The translations under genes were made by a program, and so were the position numbers. Source: Candidatus Omnitrophota bacterium (GTDB taxonomy: Bacteria; Omnitrophota; Gorgyraeia; Gorgyraeales; Gorgyraeaceae). Taken from it: 12,033 bases of DNA. The notes beneath the pieces were generated by a model. It searched no databases, had not been told where the DNA came from, and saw nothing but the letters and a program-made list of their open reading frames with translations. Position 1 is the stretch's first letter. Each line of letters opens with the position of its first letter. The stretch covers positions 1-12,033 of the forward strand of contig JABMRA010000080.1 in assembly GCA_013202925.1 (NCBI GenBank), in the 5' to 3' direction. This document shows positions 7,497-12,033 of this stretch, in pieces.

Positions 7497-7524
7497 TTGA
7501 CTACTTCATAATTTCATATATACT
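7497..7524 (+). promoter_or_regulatory. Sigma70-like promoter of the signalling block
   Basis: TTGACT (7497-7502) and TATACT (7519-7524) are separated by 16 bases and match the -35 and -10 consensus at five of six positions each. Transcription would start near 7531, giving a leader of about 35 bases before the kinase ATG at 7566. This is the best promoter in the window and lies in the 149-base gap (7417-7565) that separates the sugar and signalling blocks. The remainder of that gap (7417-7496) holds nothing I can name. Confidence 0.6.
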
Positions 7525-7542
7525 ATATTTATGAAATATAGT
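7511..7542. promoter_or_regulatory. Overlapping inverted repeats over the -10 region, candidate operator
   Basis: ACTATATTT (7522-7530) and AAATATAGT (7534-7542) are perfect 9-base arms around ATG. They overlap the proposed -10 hexamer and start site. A second pair, ATTTCAT (7511-7517) and ATGAAAT (7531-7537), interlocks with the first. Such symmetry over a -10 box is where a dimeric repressor would bind. The region is very AT-rich, so chance symmetry is a real possibility. Confidence 0.45.
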
Positions 7543-7565
7543 GGGTAAATATTATAAGGGAAAAT

Positions 7566-8720
7566 ATGGAAAATCAGAAAAAAGAGATGCAAGAGTTAAA
7601 GCAGGCACTTTTAAAGGCAAATCAGGATATAGAGAAGCTCTTAAAGGTAAAGTCTGACTTTGTGTCCATAATCTCGCACGAACTCCGCACGCCTCTCACT
7701 TCAATAAAAGAAAGCGTCTCCCTTGTTTTGGATGAAATTGTCGGGCCTCTGAATGAAGAGCAGAAGAAGTTTTTGGGTATAACAAAGAACAACATAGACA
7801 GGCTGGTAAAGGCCATAACTGATATACTGGATTTCTCGAAACTGGAATCCGGCAGGATTACAATGCACAAGAGAAAATTGAATATAAACGACGTAATAAA
7901 AGATGTGTATAATGAGACGAAAAAGGCGGCAGAAGAAAAAAATCTTAGATTTGACCTGGAGCTTTCAGATGGCATGGAACCTGTATGGCTTGACCCTGAT
8001 AGAATCGCTCAGGCATTAAAGAACCTCATATCCAATGCAATAAAATTCAACAAGGAGAACGGCGAGATAAAGATCCATAGCCGCAAAGTAGAGATGGATG
8101 GCAAAGAGGCTGTTAGGGTCAGCGTAGAGGATAAAGGGATTGGTATTTCAAAAGAGGAGCTCAATAATCTTTTTAAAGATTTCAACCCGTTGGACAGCAG
8201 TATGACGCGCAGACATAGAGGCATAGGGCTGGGTCTTGCCGTATGCAAAGGCATTATAGACCTCCACGGAGGGGATGTGTGGGTTGAATCAGAGAAGGGC
8301 GCAGGAAGCAGAGTTATCTTTACATTGCCTATTTATAGAATGGATAACGAGTTTAATTTCCTGCTGGATGAGGCAATGGCGAGGGCGATATATAATAACA
8401 TGGAGCTTGCCTTGATTATCTTTGGAGTCAAGAGAGTCAAAGATGCCACAGAGAAGGTTTTGGCAGCTATTGAGAAAGAGATCAAGTCTGCAGTAAGAGG
8501 GCCTGAAGACAAGGTTACAAGATTTGAGAGCGGCAATTTGATTGCTGTAATAGCAGGGACAGATAAGGCAGGCGCATTAAAGATATTGAGAAGGGTAAAA
8601 GAGACCGTAAAGACCCCTTTAGATTTCGGGATGGTGGTTTATCCTGATGAGGCAAGGGATAAAGAGGACCTGGTAAAGAAGGCCAAGAAAGAGATGAAGA
8701 TAAAAAATAGTTCCATATAA
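7566..8720 (+). CDS. Soluble sensor histidine kinase with degenerate GGDEF-like C-terminal domain
   Basis: A 384-residue cytoplasmic kinase without membrane segment or recognisable sensor domain. Residues 1-28 are a charged helix, probably coiled coil. The HisKA dimerisation domain (about 28-95) has phospho-acceptor His38 in SIISHELRTPLTS. The HATPase domain has the N box (LISNAIKF, Asn156), the G1 box DKGIGI (Asp188) and the G2 box RGIGLGLA (217-224), so catalysis looks intact. From about residue 262 an extra domain follows the layout of GGDEF cyclases: ELALIIFGVKRV for the first strand, RFESGNLIAVIAG (318-330) where RYGGDEF would be, and MVVYPDEARDKEDLVKKAKKEM at the end. The signature is lost, so cyclase activity is unlikely; binding or dimerisation is a guess. 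AAGGG at 7556-7560 precedes the ATG. Four receivers follow, beginning 13 bases downstream. Confidence 0.9.
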   Translation: MENQKKEMQELKQALLKANQDIEKLLKVKSDFVSIISHELRTPLTSIKESVSLVLDEIVGPLNEEQKKFLGITKNNIDRLVKAITDILDFSKLESGRITMHKRKLNINDVIKDVYNETKKAAEEKNLRFDLELSDGMEPVWLDPDRIAQALKNLISNAIKFNKENGEIKIHSRKVEMDGKEAVRVSVEDKGIGISKEELNNLFKDFNPLDSSMTRRHRGIGLGLAVCKGIIDLHGGDVWVESEKGAGSRVIFTLPIYRMDNEFNFLLDEAMARAIYNNMELALIIFGVKRVKDATEKVLAAIEKEIKSAVRGPEDKVTRFESGNLIAVIAGTDKAGALKILRRVKETVKTPLDFGMVVYPDEARDKEDLVKKAKKEMKIKNSSI

Positions 8721-8722
8721 GT

Positions 8723-8727
8723 GGAGG
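8723..8727 (+). promoter_or_regulatory. Strong Shine-Dalgarno fixing a GTG start
   Basis: GGAGG, extended to GGAGGTGA, lies six bases before GTG 8734. It decides the start of receiver 1, which has no ATG at its family-typical N-terminus. Confidence 0.8.
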
Positions 8728-8733
8728 TGAAGG

Positions 8734-9099
8734 GTGGATAAAAAAAGAGTTTTGGTGGTCGACGATGATCAGGATTTACTAAAGATGATGAAGATGAGGC
8801 TGGAGGCAGAGGGCTATGAGTTTATGAGCGCGTCTGATGGCCTGGAAATGCTTAATTTTTTAAAGAAGAAAAAGCCGGATGTAATACTTTTGGATATAAT
8901 GCTTCCGGGGATGGATGGATATAGTTCCCTGAGGGAGATGAGGAAAGACGATGAGTTTAAGGATATCCCCGTGATCATACTTTCTGCAAAAGAGAAGAAA
9001 AAGGTCGGCGATCTCTTTAAGCTGGAAGGGGTATCGTTTTTTGTGGAGAAGCCGTTTGAGACGCAGGATCTATTGCAAAAGATAAGGAGTGTGCTGTGA
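8734..9099 (+). CDS. Single-domain response regulator (receiver 1)
   Basis: A 121-residue CheY-like receiver with no output domain. The acidic pocket is Asp10-Asp11, the phospho-acceptor is Asp54 (VILLDIMLPGMDG), the switch Ser is Ser84 (IILSAKE) and the conserved lysine is Lys106 (VEKPFE), so it should be phosphorylated. The beta4-alpha4 part, LSAKEKKKVGDLF, and the EKPFE ending resemble receiver 3 more than receivers 2 and 4, which points to paired duplication. It follows the first histidine kinase by 13 bases and its stop overlaps the start of receiver 2. It begins with GTG behind a strong ribosome site. Without an effector it may act as a phosphate shuttle, a sink, or by protein contact; the sequence does not say which. 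Confidence 0.93.
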   Translation: MDKKRVLVVDDDQDLLKMMKMRLEAEGYEFMSASDGLEMLNFLKKKKPDVILLDIMLPGMDGYSSLREMRKDDEFKDIPVIILSAKEKKKVGDLFKLEGVSFFVEKPFETQDLLQKIRSVL

Positions 9100-9467
9100 T
9101 GGACAAGAAAAGGATACTTATAGTCGATGATGAGGATGATTTGAGGAGCATGCTTAAATTTCGCCTGGAGGCATTGGATTATGATGTACTTGATGCAGTG
9201 GACGGCCAGGAGGGATTGGATAAGGCCAGGTCCAGCAGACCGGACCTGATAATCCTGGACCTCATGCTTCCCAAGCTCGATGGGTTCAAGGTATGCAGGA
9301 TGCTGAAATTCGACGAGAAACATAAACACATACCTATCATCATGTTTACTGCCCGGGCACAGGAGAAGGATAAACAGATCGGCAAAGAGATGGGCGCTGA
9401 TGCGTATATAACTAAGCCATTTGAACCGGATGTATTGCTTGGGAAGATGAAGGAATTGTTAAAATAG
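9099..9467 (+). CDS. Single-domain response regulator (receiver 2)
   Basis: A 122-residue stand-alone receiver with Asp10-Asp11, phospho-acceptor Asp54 (LIILDLMLPKLDG), switch Thr84 (IIMFTARAQ) and Lys106 (YITKPFE). It has the classical GADAYITKPF ending of PhoB- or CheY-type receivers, unlike its neighbours 1 and 3. I chose ATG 9099, which shares one base with the receiver 1 stop; a GTG at 9096 is three bases earlier, and AAGGAG (9084-9089) serves both. The TAG stop is also the first three bases of a heptamer hairpin repeat that fills the gap to receiver 3. No output domain is attached, so its role depends on partner proteins, probably the flanking kinases. Confidence 0.93.
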   Translation: MDKKRILIVDDEDDLRSMLKFRLEALDYDVLDAVDGQEGLDKARSSRPDLIILDLMLPKLDGFKVCRMLKFDEKHKHIPIIMFTARAQEKDKQIGKEMGADAYITKPFEPDVLLGKMKELLK

Positions 9468-9536
9468 CGTATAGCGGATAGCGTTTAGCGTATAGTTGGC
9501 GAGTAAAACTTCCTATACGCTAAACGCTGTACGCTA
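9465..9536. repeat. Heptamer-repeat hairpin between receivers 2 and 3
   Basis: The left side is four tandem heptamers from 9465: TAGCGTA, TAGCGGA, TAGCGTT, TAGCGTA. The right side is three complementary heptamers from 9513: CTATACG, CTAAACG, CTGTACG. A perfect 16-base stem joins 9480-9495 to 9513-9528 with a 17-base loop. An outer 7-base stem joins 9465-9471 to 9530-9536, with 9472-9479 bulged. The first TAG is the stop codon of receiver 2. No T-run follows, so it is not a classical terminator; it could stabilise mRNA ends or attenuate read-through. Confidence 0.85.
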
Positions 9537-9542
9537 AAACAT

Positions 9543-9547
9543 GGGGG
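9543..9547 (+). promoter_or_regulatory. Shine-Dalgarno choosing the inner ATG of receiver 3
   Basis: GGGGG lies five bases before ATG 9553. An in-frame ATG at 9541 has only the end of the hairpin repeat upstream, with no purine-rich site, so 9553 is the better start. Confidence 0.65.
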
Positions 9548-9552
9548 ATGAT

Positions 9553-9930
9553 ATGGACACACAGAAAAAGATTCTTGTGATAGACGACGAAGAGGATATG
9601 CAGAAACTTTTGAAGATGCGGCTGGAGCAGGAGAATTTTACTGTAGTGGTCGCAGGGGACGGAGACATGGGCGTCAAGACCGCGGAGCAGGAAATACCTG
9701 ACCTGATCCTTCTGGATATCATGATGCCCAAGATGGACGGTTTCACATGTTTAAAAGAGATAAGAAAGCTCCCCAATACAAAAAATCTCCCCATCCTCAT
9801 TTTGAGCGGAAAGGAAGAAGAGAAGGTAAGGGATCTGTTCGCGTTTCAGAAGATCTCAGGATACATCGAGAAGCCGTTCGAACTGGATGACCTGGTGGCG
9901 AAGATCAAGGAGATACTAAAACAGCTATAA
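9553..9930 (+). CDS. Single-domain response regulator (receiver 3)
   Basis: A 125-residue stand-alone receiver: Asp11-Asp12, phospho-acceptor Asp55 (LILLDIMMPKMDG), switch Ser85 (LILSGKE) and Lys107 (IEKPFE). It shares with receiver 1 the pattern LS-K-E-x-x-x-K-V-x-D-L-F and the EKPFE ending, so these two look like one subfamily. The start at 9553 is preferred over an in-frame ATG at 9541 because GGGGG at 9543-9547 is correctly spaced. The last two codons and the stop (Gln-Leu-stop) fall in the left arm of the next hairpin repeat. Hairpin repeats on both sides isolate this gene from its neighbours, although the block still reads as one transcription unit. Confidence 0.92.
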   Translation: MDTQKKILVIDDEEDMQKLLKMRLEQENFTVVVAGDGDMGVKTAEQEIPDLILLDIMMPKMDGFTCLKEIRKLPNTKNLPILILSGKEEEKVRDLFAFQKISGYIEKPFELDDLVAKIKEILKQL

Positions 9931-10020
9931 GCTTTAAGTTGTAAGCTGTAAGATTTAACAGAAAAACGGCATGTTTTTTAAGTTTTTTGCTTATAGCTTA
10001 AGGCTTACAGCTTATAGCTG
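9922..10020. repeat. Heptamer-repeat hairpin between receivers 3 and 4
   Basis: Five tandem heptamers from 9923 (AGCTATA, AGCTTTA, AGTTGTA, AGCTGTA, AGATTTA) face four from 9990 (CTTATAG, CTTAAGG, CTTACAG, CTTATAG). The 31-base arms 9922-9952 and 9990-10020 are complementary at 26 positions, and several mismatches would be G-U pairs in RNA. The 37-base loop is A- and T-rich. The left arm contains the last two sense codons and stop of receiver 3. The unit differs from that of the previous gap, but the 7-base period and the inverted layout are the same. Confidence 0.85.
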
Positions 10021-10037
10021 AAATTGGATTTAGTACT

Positions 10038-10409
10038 ATGGCTACGAAAATATTATTAGTAGATGATGAGAAGGATATAGTAGAGGTTACAAAGGCAAGG
10101 TTGATCTCTAAAGGGTTTGATGTAGTGTGCGCATACGACGGATTAAACGCGCTTGACAAGGTAAAAGAGTCAAGGCCCGATCTCATACTTATGGATTTAT
10201 TTATGCCTGTTATGCACGGTTATGAAATATGTAAGAAATTGAAACAGGATCCTGAGGCCAAGGCAATACCTGTGATATTATTTTCTGCCGGGCTCTGTAA
10301 GGGTCCGTGCCCTAAAGAGGCAAAGGACGCGGGTGCATCGGATTTCGTGCCAAAGCCATTCGACGCAGAAGAACTCGTCGACAAGATAAAGTTTTATACA
10401 AAAAAGTAA
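10038..10409 (+). CDS. Single-domain response regulator (receiver 4) with a cysteine pair
   Basis: A 123-residue stand-alone receiver with Asp9-Asp10, phospho-acceptor Asp53 (LILMDLFMPVMHG), switch Ser83 (ILFSAG) and Lys106 (VPKPFD). Two details differ from its neighbours: His60 replaces the Asp of the usual MDG turn, and the loop after the switch Ser reads GLCKGPC, placing Cys87 and Cys91 on the signalling face. These could bind metal or form a disulfide, but no such activity can be read from sequence. Only a weak GGA lies upstream (around 10026), so initiation may depend on coupling. The next gene, a GAF histidine kinase, starts two bases after its stop, which suggests they work as a pair. 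Confidence 0.92.
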   Translation: MATKILLVDDEKDIVEVTKARLISKGFDVVCAYDGLNALDKVKESRPDLILMDLFMPVMHGYEICKKLKQDPEAKAIPVILFSAGLCKGPCPKEAKDAGASDFVPKPFDAEELVDKIKFYTKK

Positions 10410-10411
10410 TT

Positions 10412-11608
10412 ATGGATACAAGACTATTAAATGACACAATAAGGGATATACACGCGCAGATCGAGCTCGATGACTGCCTGAATACCTCGATGGAAAAGGT
10501 CACGGATTTGTTGGGCGTTGAGAGAGGTTCGTTGATGCTATTGGATAAGGAGAATCAGGAACTCTCTATCAGGGTGGCCAGGGGCCTGAGTGAGGAGGTC
10601 GTTAAAAACGCAAAGACCAGGGTCGGCGAGGGCGTTTCCGGATGGGTGGTAAAGAATAAAGAGCCGCTCCTTATAAAGGATATCGGGAAGGATAAAAGAT
10701 TTTCTAAAAGGGGCGGGAAATATCACAATGATTCTTTATTGAGCGTGCCGCTTATGGCAAGAAACGAGGTCTTTGGTGTAATCAATGTAAATAATAAGAG
10801 CACGCGGGAGGTCTTTAAGAAGAAGGACTTGGAGGCGTTGAATGAAATAGCGCCTCATATCTCTAATGTGATTGATAAGGCAATGAAATATGATGAGGCC
10901 AAAAGGCTGAGCCAGATGAAGCTGGATTTTGTATCTACAATATCGCATGAGCTGCGTTCGCCTCTGACGTCTGTGAAAGAGGCAATAAATCTCTTGCTTG
11001 ATAAAACAGCCGGTAATGTAAACCCGGATCAGGAGAAATTCCTTAATATTTCTAAAAATAATGTGGACAGGGTATTGCATCTTATAAATGAACTCCTGGA
11101 CATATCCAAGCTGGAGGCAGGCAGGGTGGATATGAAGAGGGATTTACAGGATATCTGCGGTGTGGTAAGGCAGGTCTTTGAGACATTAAAGATAGACGCC
11201 GGCAGGAAGAATATAAAGCTTAACCTAAGGATGCCTGATGCGAAACTCAATATGTGGTTCGATGCCGACCAGATAACCAGAGTGCTTGTAAACCTTGTAG
11301 GAAATGCCGTAAAGTTCACTCAGGATAATGGCATGATTAATATCATGCTTGAAGACCTTGGTAAATTTGTGCAGTTCAGTGTAATAGACAATGGCTCGGG
11401 TATAGCTGGAGAGGATCTGGGCAAGGTCTTTGATAAATTCTATACAGTGGTTAAAAGAAAGCAATCCGGGGTAAAGGGCACTGGCTTGGGCCTGCCTATC
11501 GCAAAAGAGATAGTGGAACTACATAAAGGCAGGATCTGGGTGGATAGTCAGCCGGGCCGCGGGGCGAGATTTTCATTTACCCTGCCCAAAGACATCCGCA
11601 CGGGATAG
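10412..11608 (+). CDS. Soluble GAF-domain sensor histidine kinase
   Basis: A 398-residue cytoplasmic kinase with no membrane segment. Residues 15-157 form a GAF sensor domain, recognised from GVERGSLMLLD, VGEGVSGWVVKNKEPLLIKDI and LLSVPLMARNEVFGVINVNNK. A HisKA domain follows with phospho-acceptor His179 in STISHELRSPLTS. The HATPase domain has the N box LVGNAVKF (Asn298), the G1 box DNGSGI (Asp326) and the G2 box KGTGLGLP (355-362). The HisKA segment closely resembles that of the first kinase (NNVDR, LLDISKLEAGRV against NNIDR, ILDFSKLESGRI), so the two are probably paralogues sharing receivers. The GAF ligand is unknown; no heme or zinc motif is evident. The start is two bases after receiver 4 with little ribosome site, consistent with coupling. 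A MITE-like repeat begins two bases after its stop. Confidence 0.95.
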   Translation: MDTRLLNDTIRDIHAQIELDDCLNTSMEKVTDLLGVERGSLMLLDKENQELSIRVARGLSEEVVKNAKTRVGEGVSGWVVKNKEPLLIKDIGKDKRFSKRGGKYHNDSLLSVPLMARNEVFGVINVNNKSTREVFKKKDLEALNEIAPHISNVIDKAMKYDEAKRLSQMKLDFVSTISHELRSPLTSVKEAINLLLDKTAGNVNPDQEKFLNISKNNVDRVLHLINELLDISKLEAGRVDMKRDLQDICGVVRQVFETLKIDAGRKNIKLNLRMPDAKLNMWFDADQITRVLVNLVGNAVKFTQDNGMINIMLEDLGKFVQFSVIDNGSGIAGEDLGKVFDKFYTVVKRKQSGVKGTGLGLPIAKEIVELHKGRIWVDSQPGRGARFSFTLPKDIRTG

Positions 11609-11610
11609 GT

Positions 11611-11709
11611 CGTCATTGCGAGGAAAGCTAGAGTCGGAAGCGTCCGAAGCCCGCTTCGCCCGCGAAGCGGGCTTCCTGAGTAGAAAAGTTAAGTCAACTC
11701 GCAATGACG
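11611..11709. repeat. MITE-like palindromic element, copy 2 (99 bp)
   Basis: Perfect 12-base terminal inverted repeats, CGTCATTGCGAG (11611-11622) and CTCGCAATGACG (11698-11709), enclose a 30-base palindrome at 11646-11675. Its arms are identical to those of copy 1 (GAAGCCCGCTTCGC and complement), with loop CC in place of GT. Measured from GTCATTGCGA, the palindrome starts at offset 34 in both copies and ends 33-34 bases before the other terminus, while the sequence between differs. There is no transposase and no T-run. The rest of the gap (11710-11730) holds the ribosome site of the next gene. Confidence 0.88.
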
Positions 11710-11730
11710 TTTCTGAGTAAAGGGGAAGAT

Positions 11731-12033
11731 ATGGCAAAAAAGAGCGTTGAAGATATATTGTTAAAAAAATCTCTTATTACAGAGGAACAGCTTAAGAAGA
11801 TAAGAGAGGACTCTAAGAAAAAAGGCATGCCTGTGGGCAAGCTCCTGGTGCGTTCAGGCGTGGTGAGTGAGGATGATTATGCCCAGGCAACCTCAGAGAT
11901 CCTGGGAGTGCCGTATATAGACCTTGCAAATTATCTGGTCGATGCAGCCACTATAAAGTGTATTCCGGAAAATATAGCGCGTAAACACAAGGCAATCCCT
12001 GTTTTTAAGATAGGCAGCACAGTTACTGTGGCC
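11731..12033 (+). CDS. GspE/PilB-type secretion or pilus ATPase, N-terminal part (cut by window end)
   Basis: An open frame of 101 codons begins with ATG behind AGGGGAAG (11721-11728) and continues past the last base. The translation has the layout of the T2SS GspE / type IV pilus PilB N-terminal domain (MshEN-like). Residues 6-25 are a helix of the VEDILLKKSLITEEQLKKIR kind. Then come VGKLLVRSGVVSEDD (35-49), LGVPYIDL (58-65) and IPENIARKHKAIPVFKIG (78-95), where relatives read IPEEIARKYKVIPV. The Walker ATPase domain would lie outside the window, so GspE and PilB cannot be told apart. The Arg-Leu-Gly start of the c-di-GMP-binding MshEN motif reads Pro-Val-Gly here (residues 34-36), so nucleotide binding is uncertain. 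It may open a new operon or be the target process of the upstream signalling genes. Confidence 0.85.
   Translation, partial: MAKKSVEDILLKKSLITEEQLKKIREDSKKKGMPVGKLLVRSGVVSEDDYAQATSEILGVPYIDLANYLVDAATIKCIPENIARKHKAIPVFKIGSTVTVA

Noticed and set aside
7531..7548. Five-codon open frame ATG AAA TAT AGT GGG TAA in the kinase leader
   Set aside because: It would start at the predicted transcription start without any ribosome site, and its ATG is the spacer of the inverted repeat.
8346..8720. Active diguanylate cyclase domain in the first kinase
   Set aside because: The GGDEF signature is replaced by ESGNL and metal-binding acids are missing, so activity cannot be claimed.
9962..9978. Small hairpin AAAAAC-GGCAT-GTTTTT followed by T as a terminator
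   Set aside because: The stem is six bases with a single G-C pair and lies in the loop of a much longer hairpin; too weak to call.
9465..10020. Possible CRISPR array because of regularly repeated short units
   Set aside because: Units are seven bases with no spacers and arranged as inverted arms; there are no cas genes.

Overview
The window suggests a Gram-negative, lipopolysaccharide-making bacterium of moderate G+C. Every gene I can support reads on the + strand. Core-sugar genes, soluble histidine kinases with stand-alone receivers, and short palindromic intergenic repeats (a GTCATTGCGA-type repeat among them) would fit an uncultured lineage such as Omnitrophota or a deltaproteobacterial relative. 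That placement is a guess from gene style, not from a marker gene.

Left half (11-7416) is a tightly packed LPS inner-core sugar block. It begins with a deoxyhypusine-synthase-like protein of unknown role, coupled by an ATGA overlap to a heptose-7-phosphate kinase (hldA). Then come kdsB, pyrG, kdsA, kdsD and kdsC, and an exported beta-barrel-like protein (DUF2490-like). KdsD makes arabinose-5-phosphate, KdsA condenses it with phosphoenolpyruvate, KdsC removes the phosphate, and KdsB activates KDO with CTP. PyrG makes that CTP. The whole route from ribulose-5-phosphate to CMP-KDO is therefore present, with its nucleotide supplier inside the cluster. The only sizeable gap is 122 bp before kdsD, which holds a palindromic repeat element.

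Right half (about 7497-11608) is a signalling block. A sigma70-like promoter overlapped by an inverted repeat precedes a soluble histidine kinase with a degenerate GGDEF-like tail. Four single-domain receivers follow in a row, then a soluble GAF-histidine kinase. No DNA-binding output domain is encoded, so the outputs probably act by protein contact or phosphorelay. At 11731 a GspE/PilB-type ATPase gene begins and runs off the window.

The most unusual signal lies in the gaps. Two copies of a roughly 98-bp MITE-like element share terminal inverted repeats and a 30-nt central palindrome at the same offset. The first copy supplies the last six codons of kdsA. Two further gaps, after receivers 2 and 3, hold long hairpins whose arms are tandem heptamers of different sequence; both hairpins include the stop codon of the gene before them. 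A third, minimal heptamer tandem fills the gap before pyrG. All five repeats begin within, at, or a few bases after a stop codon.
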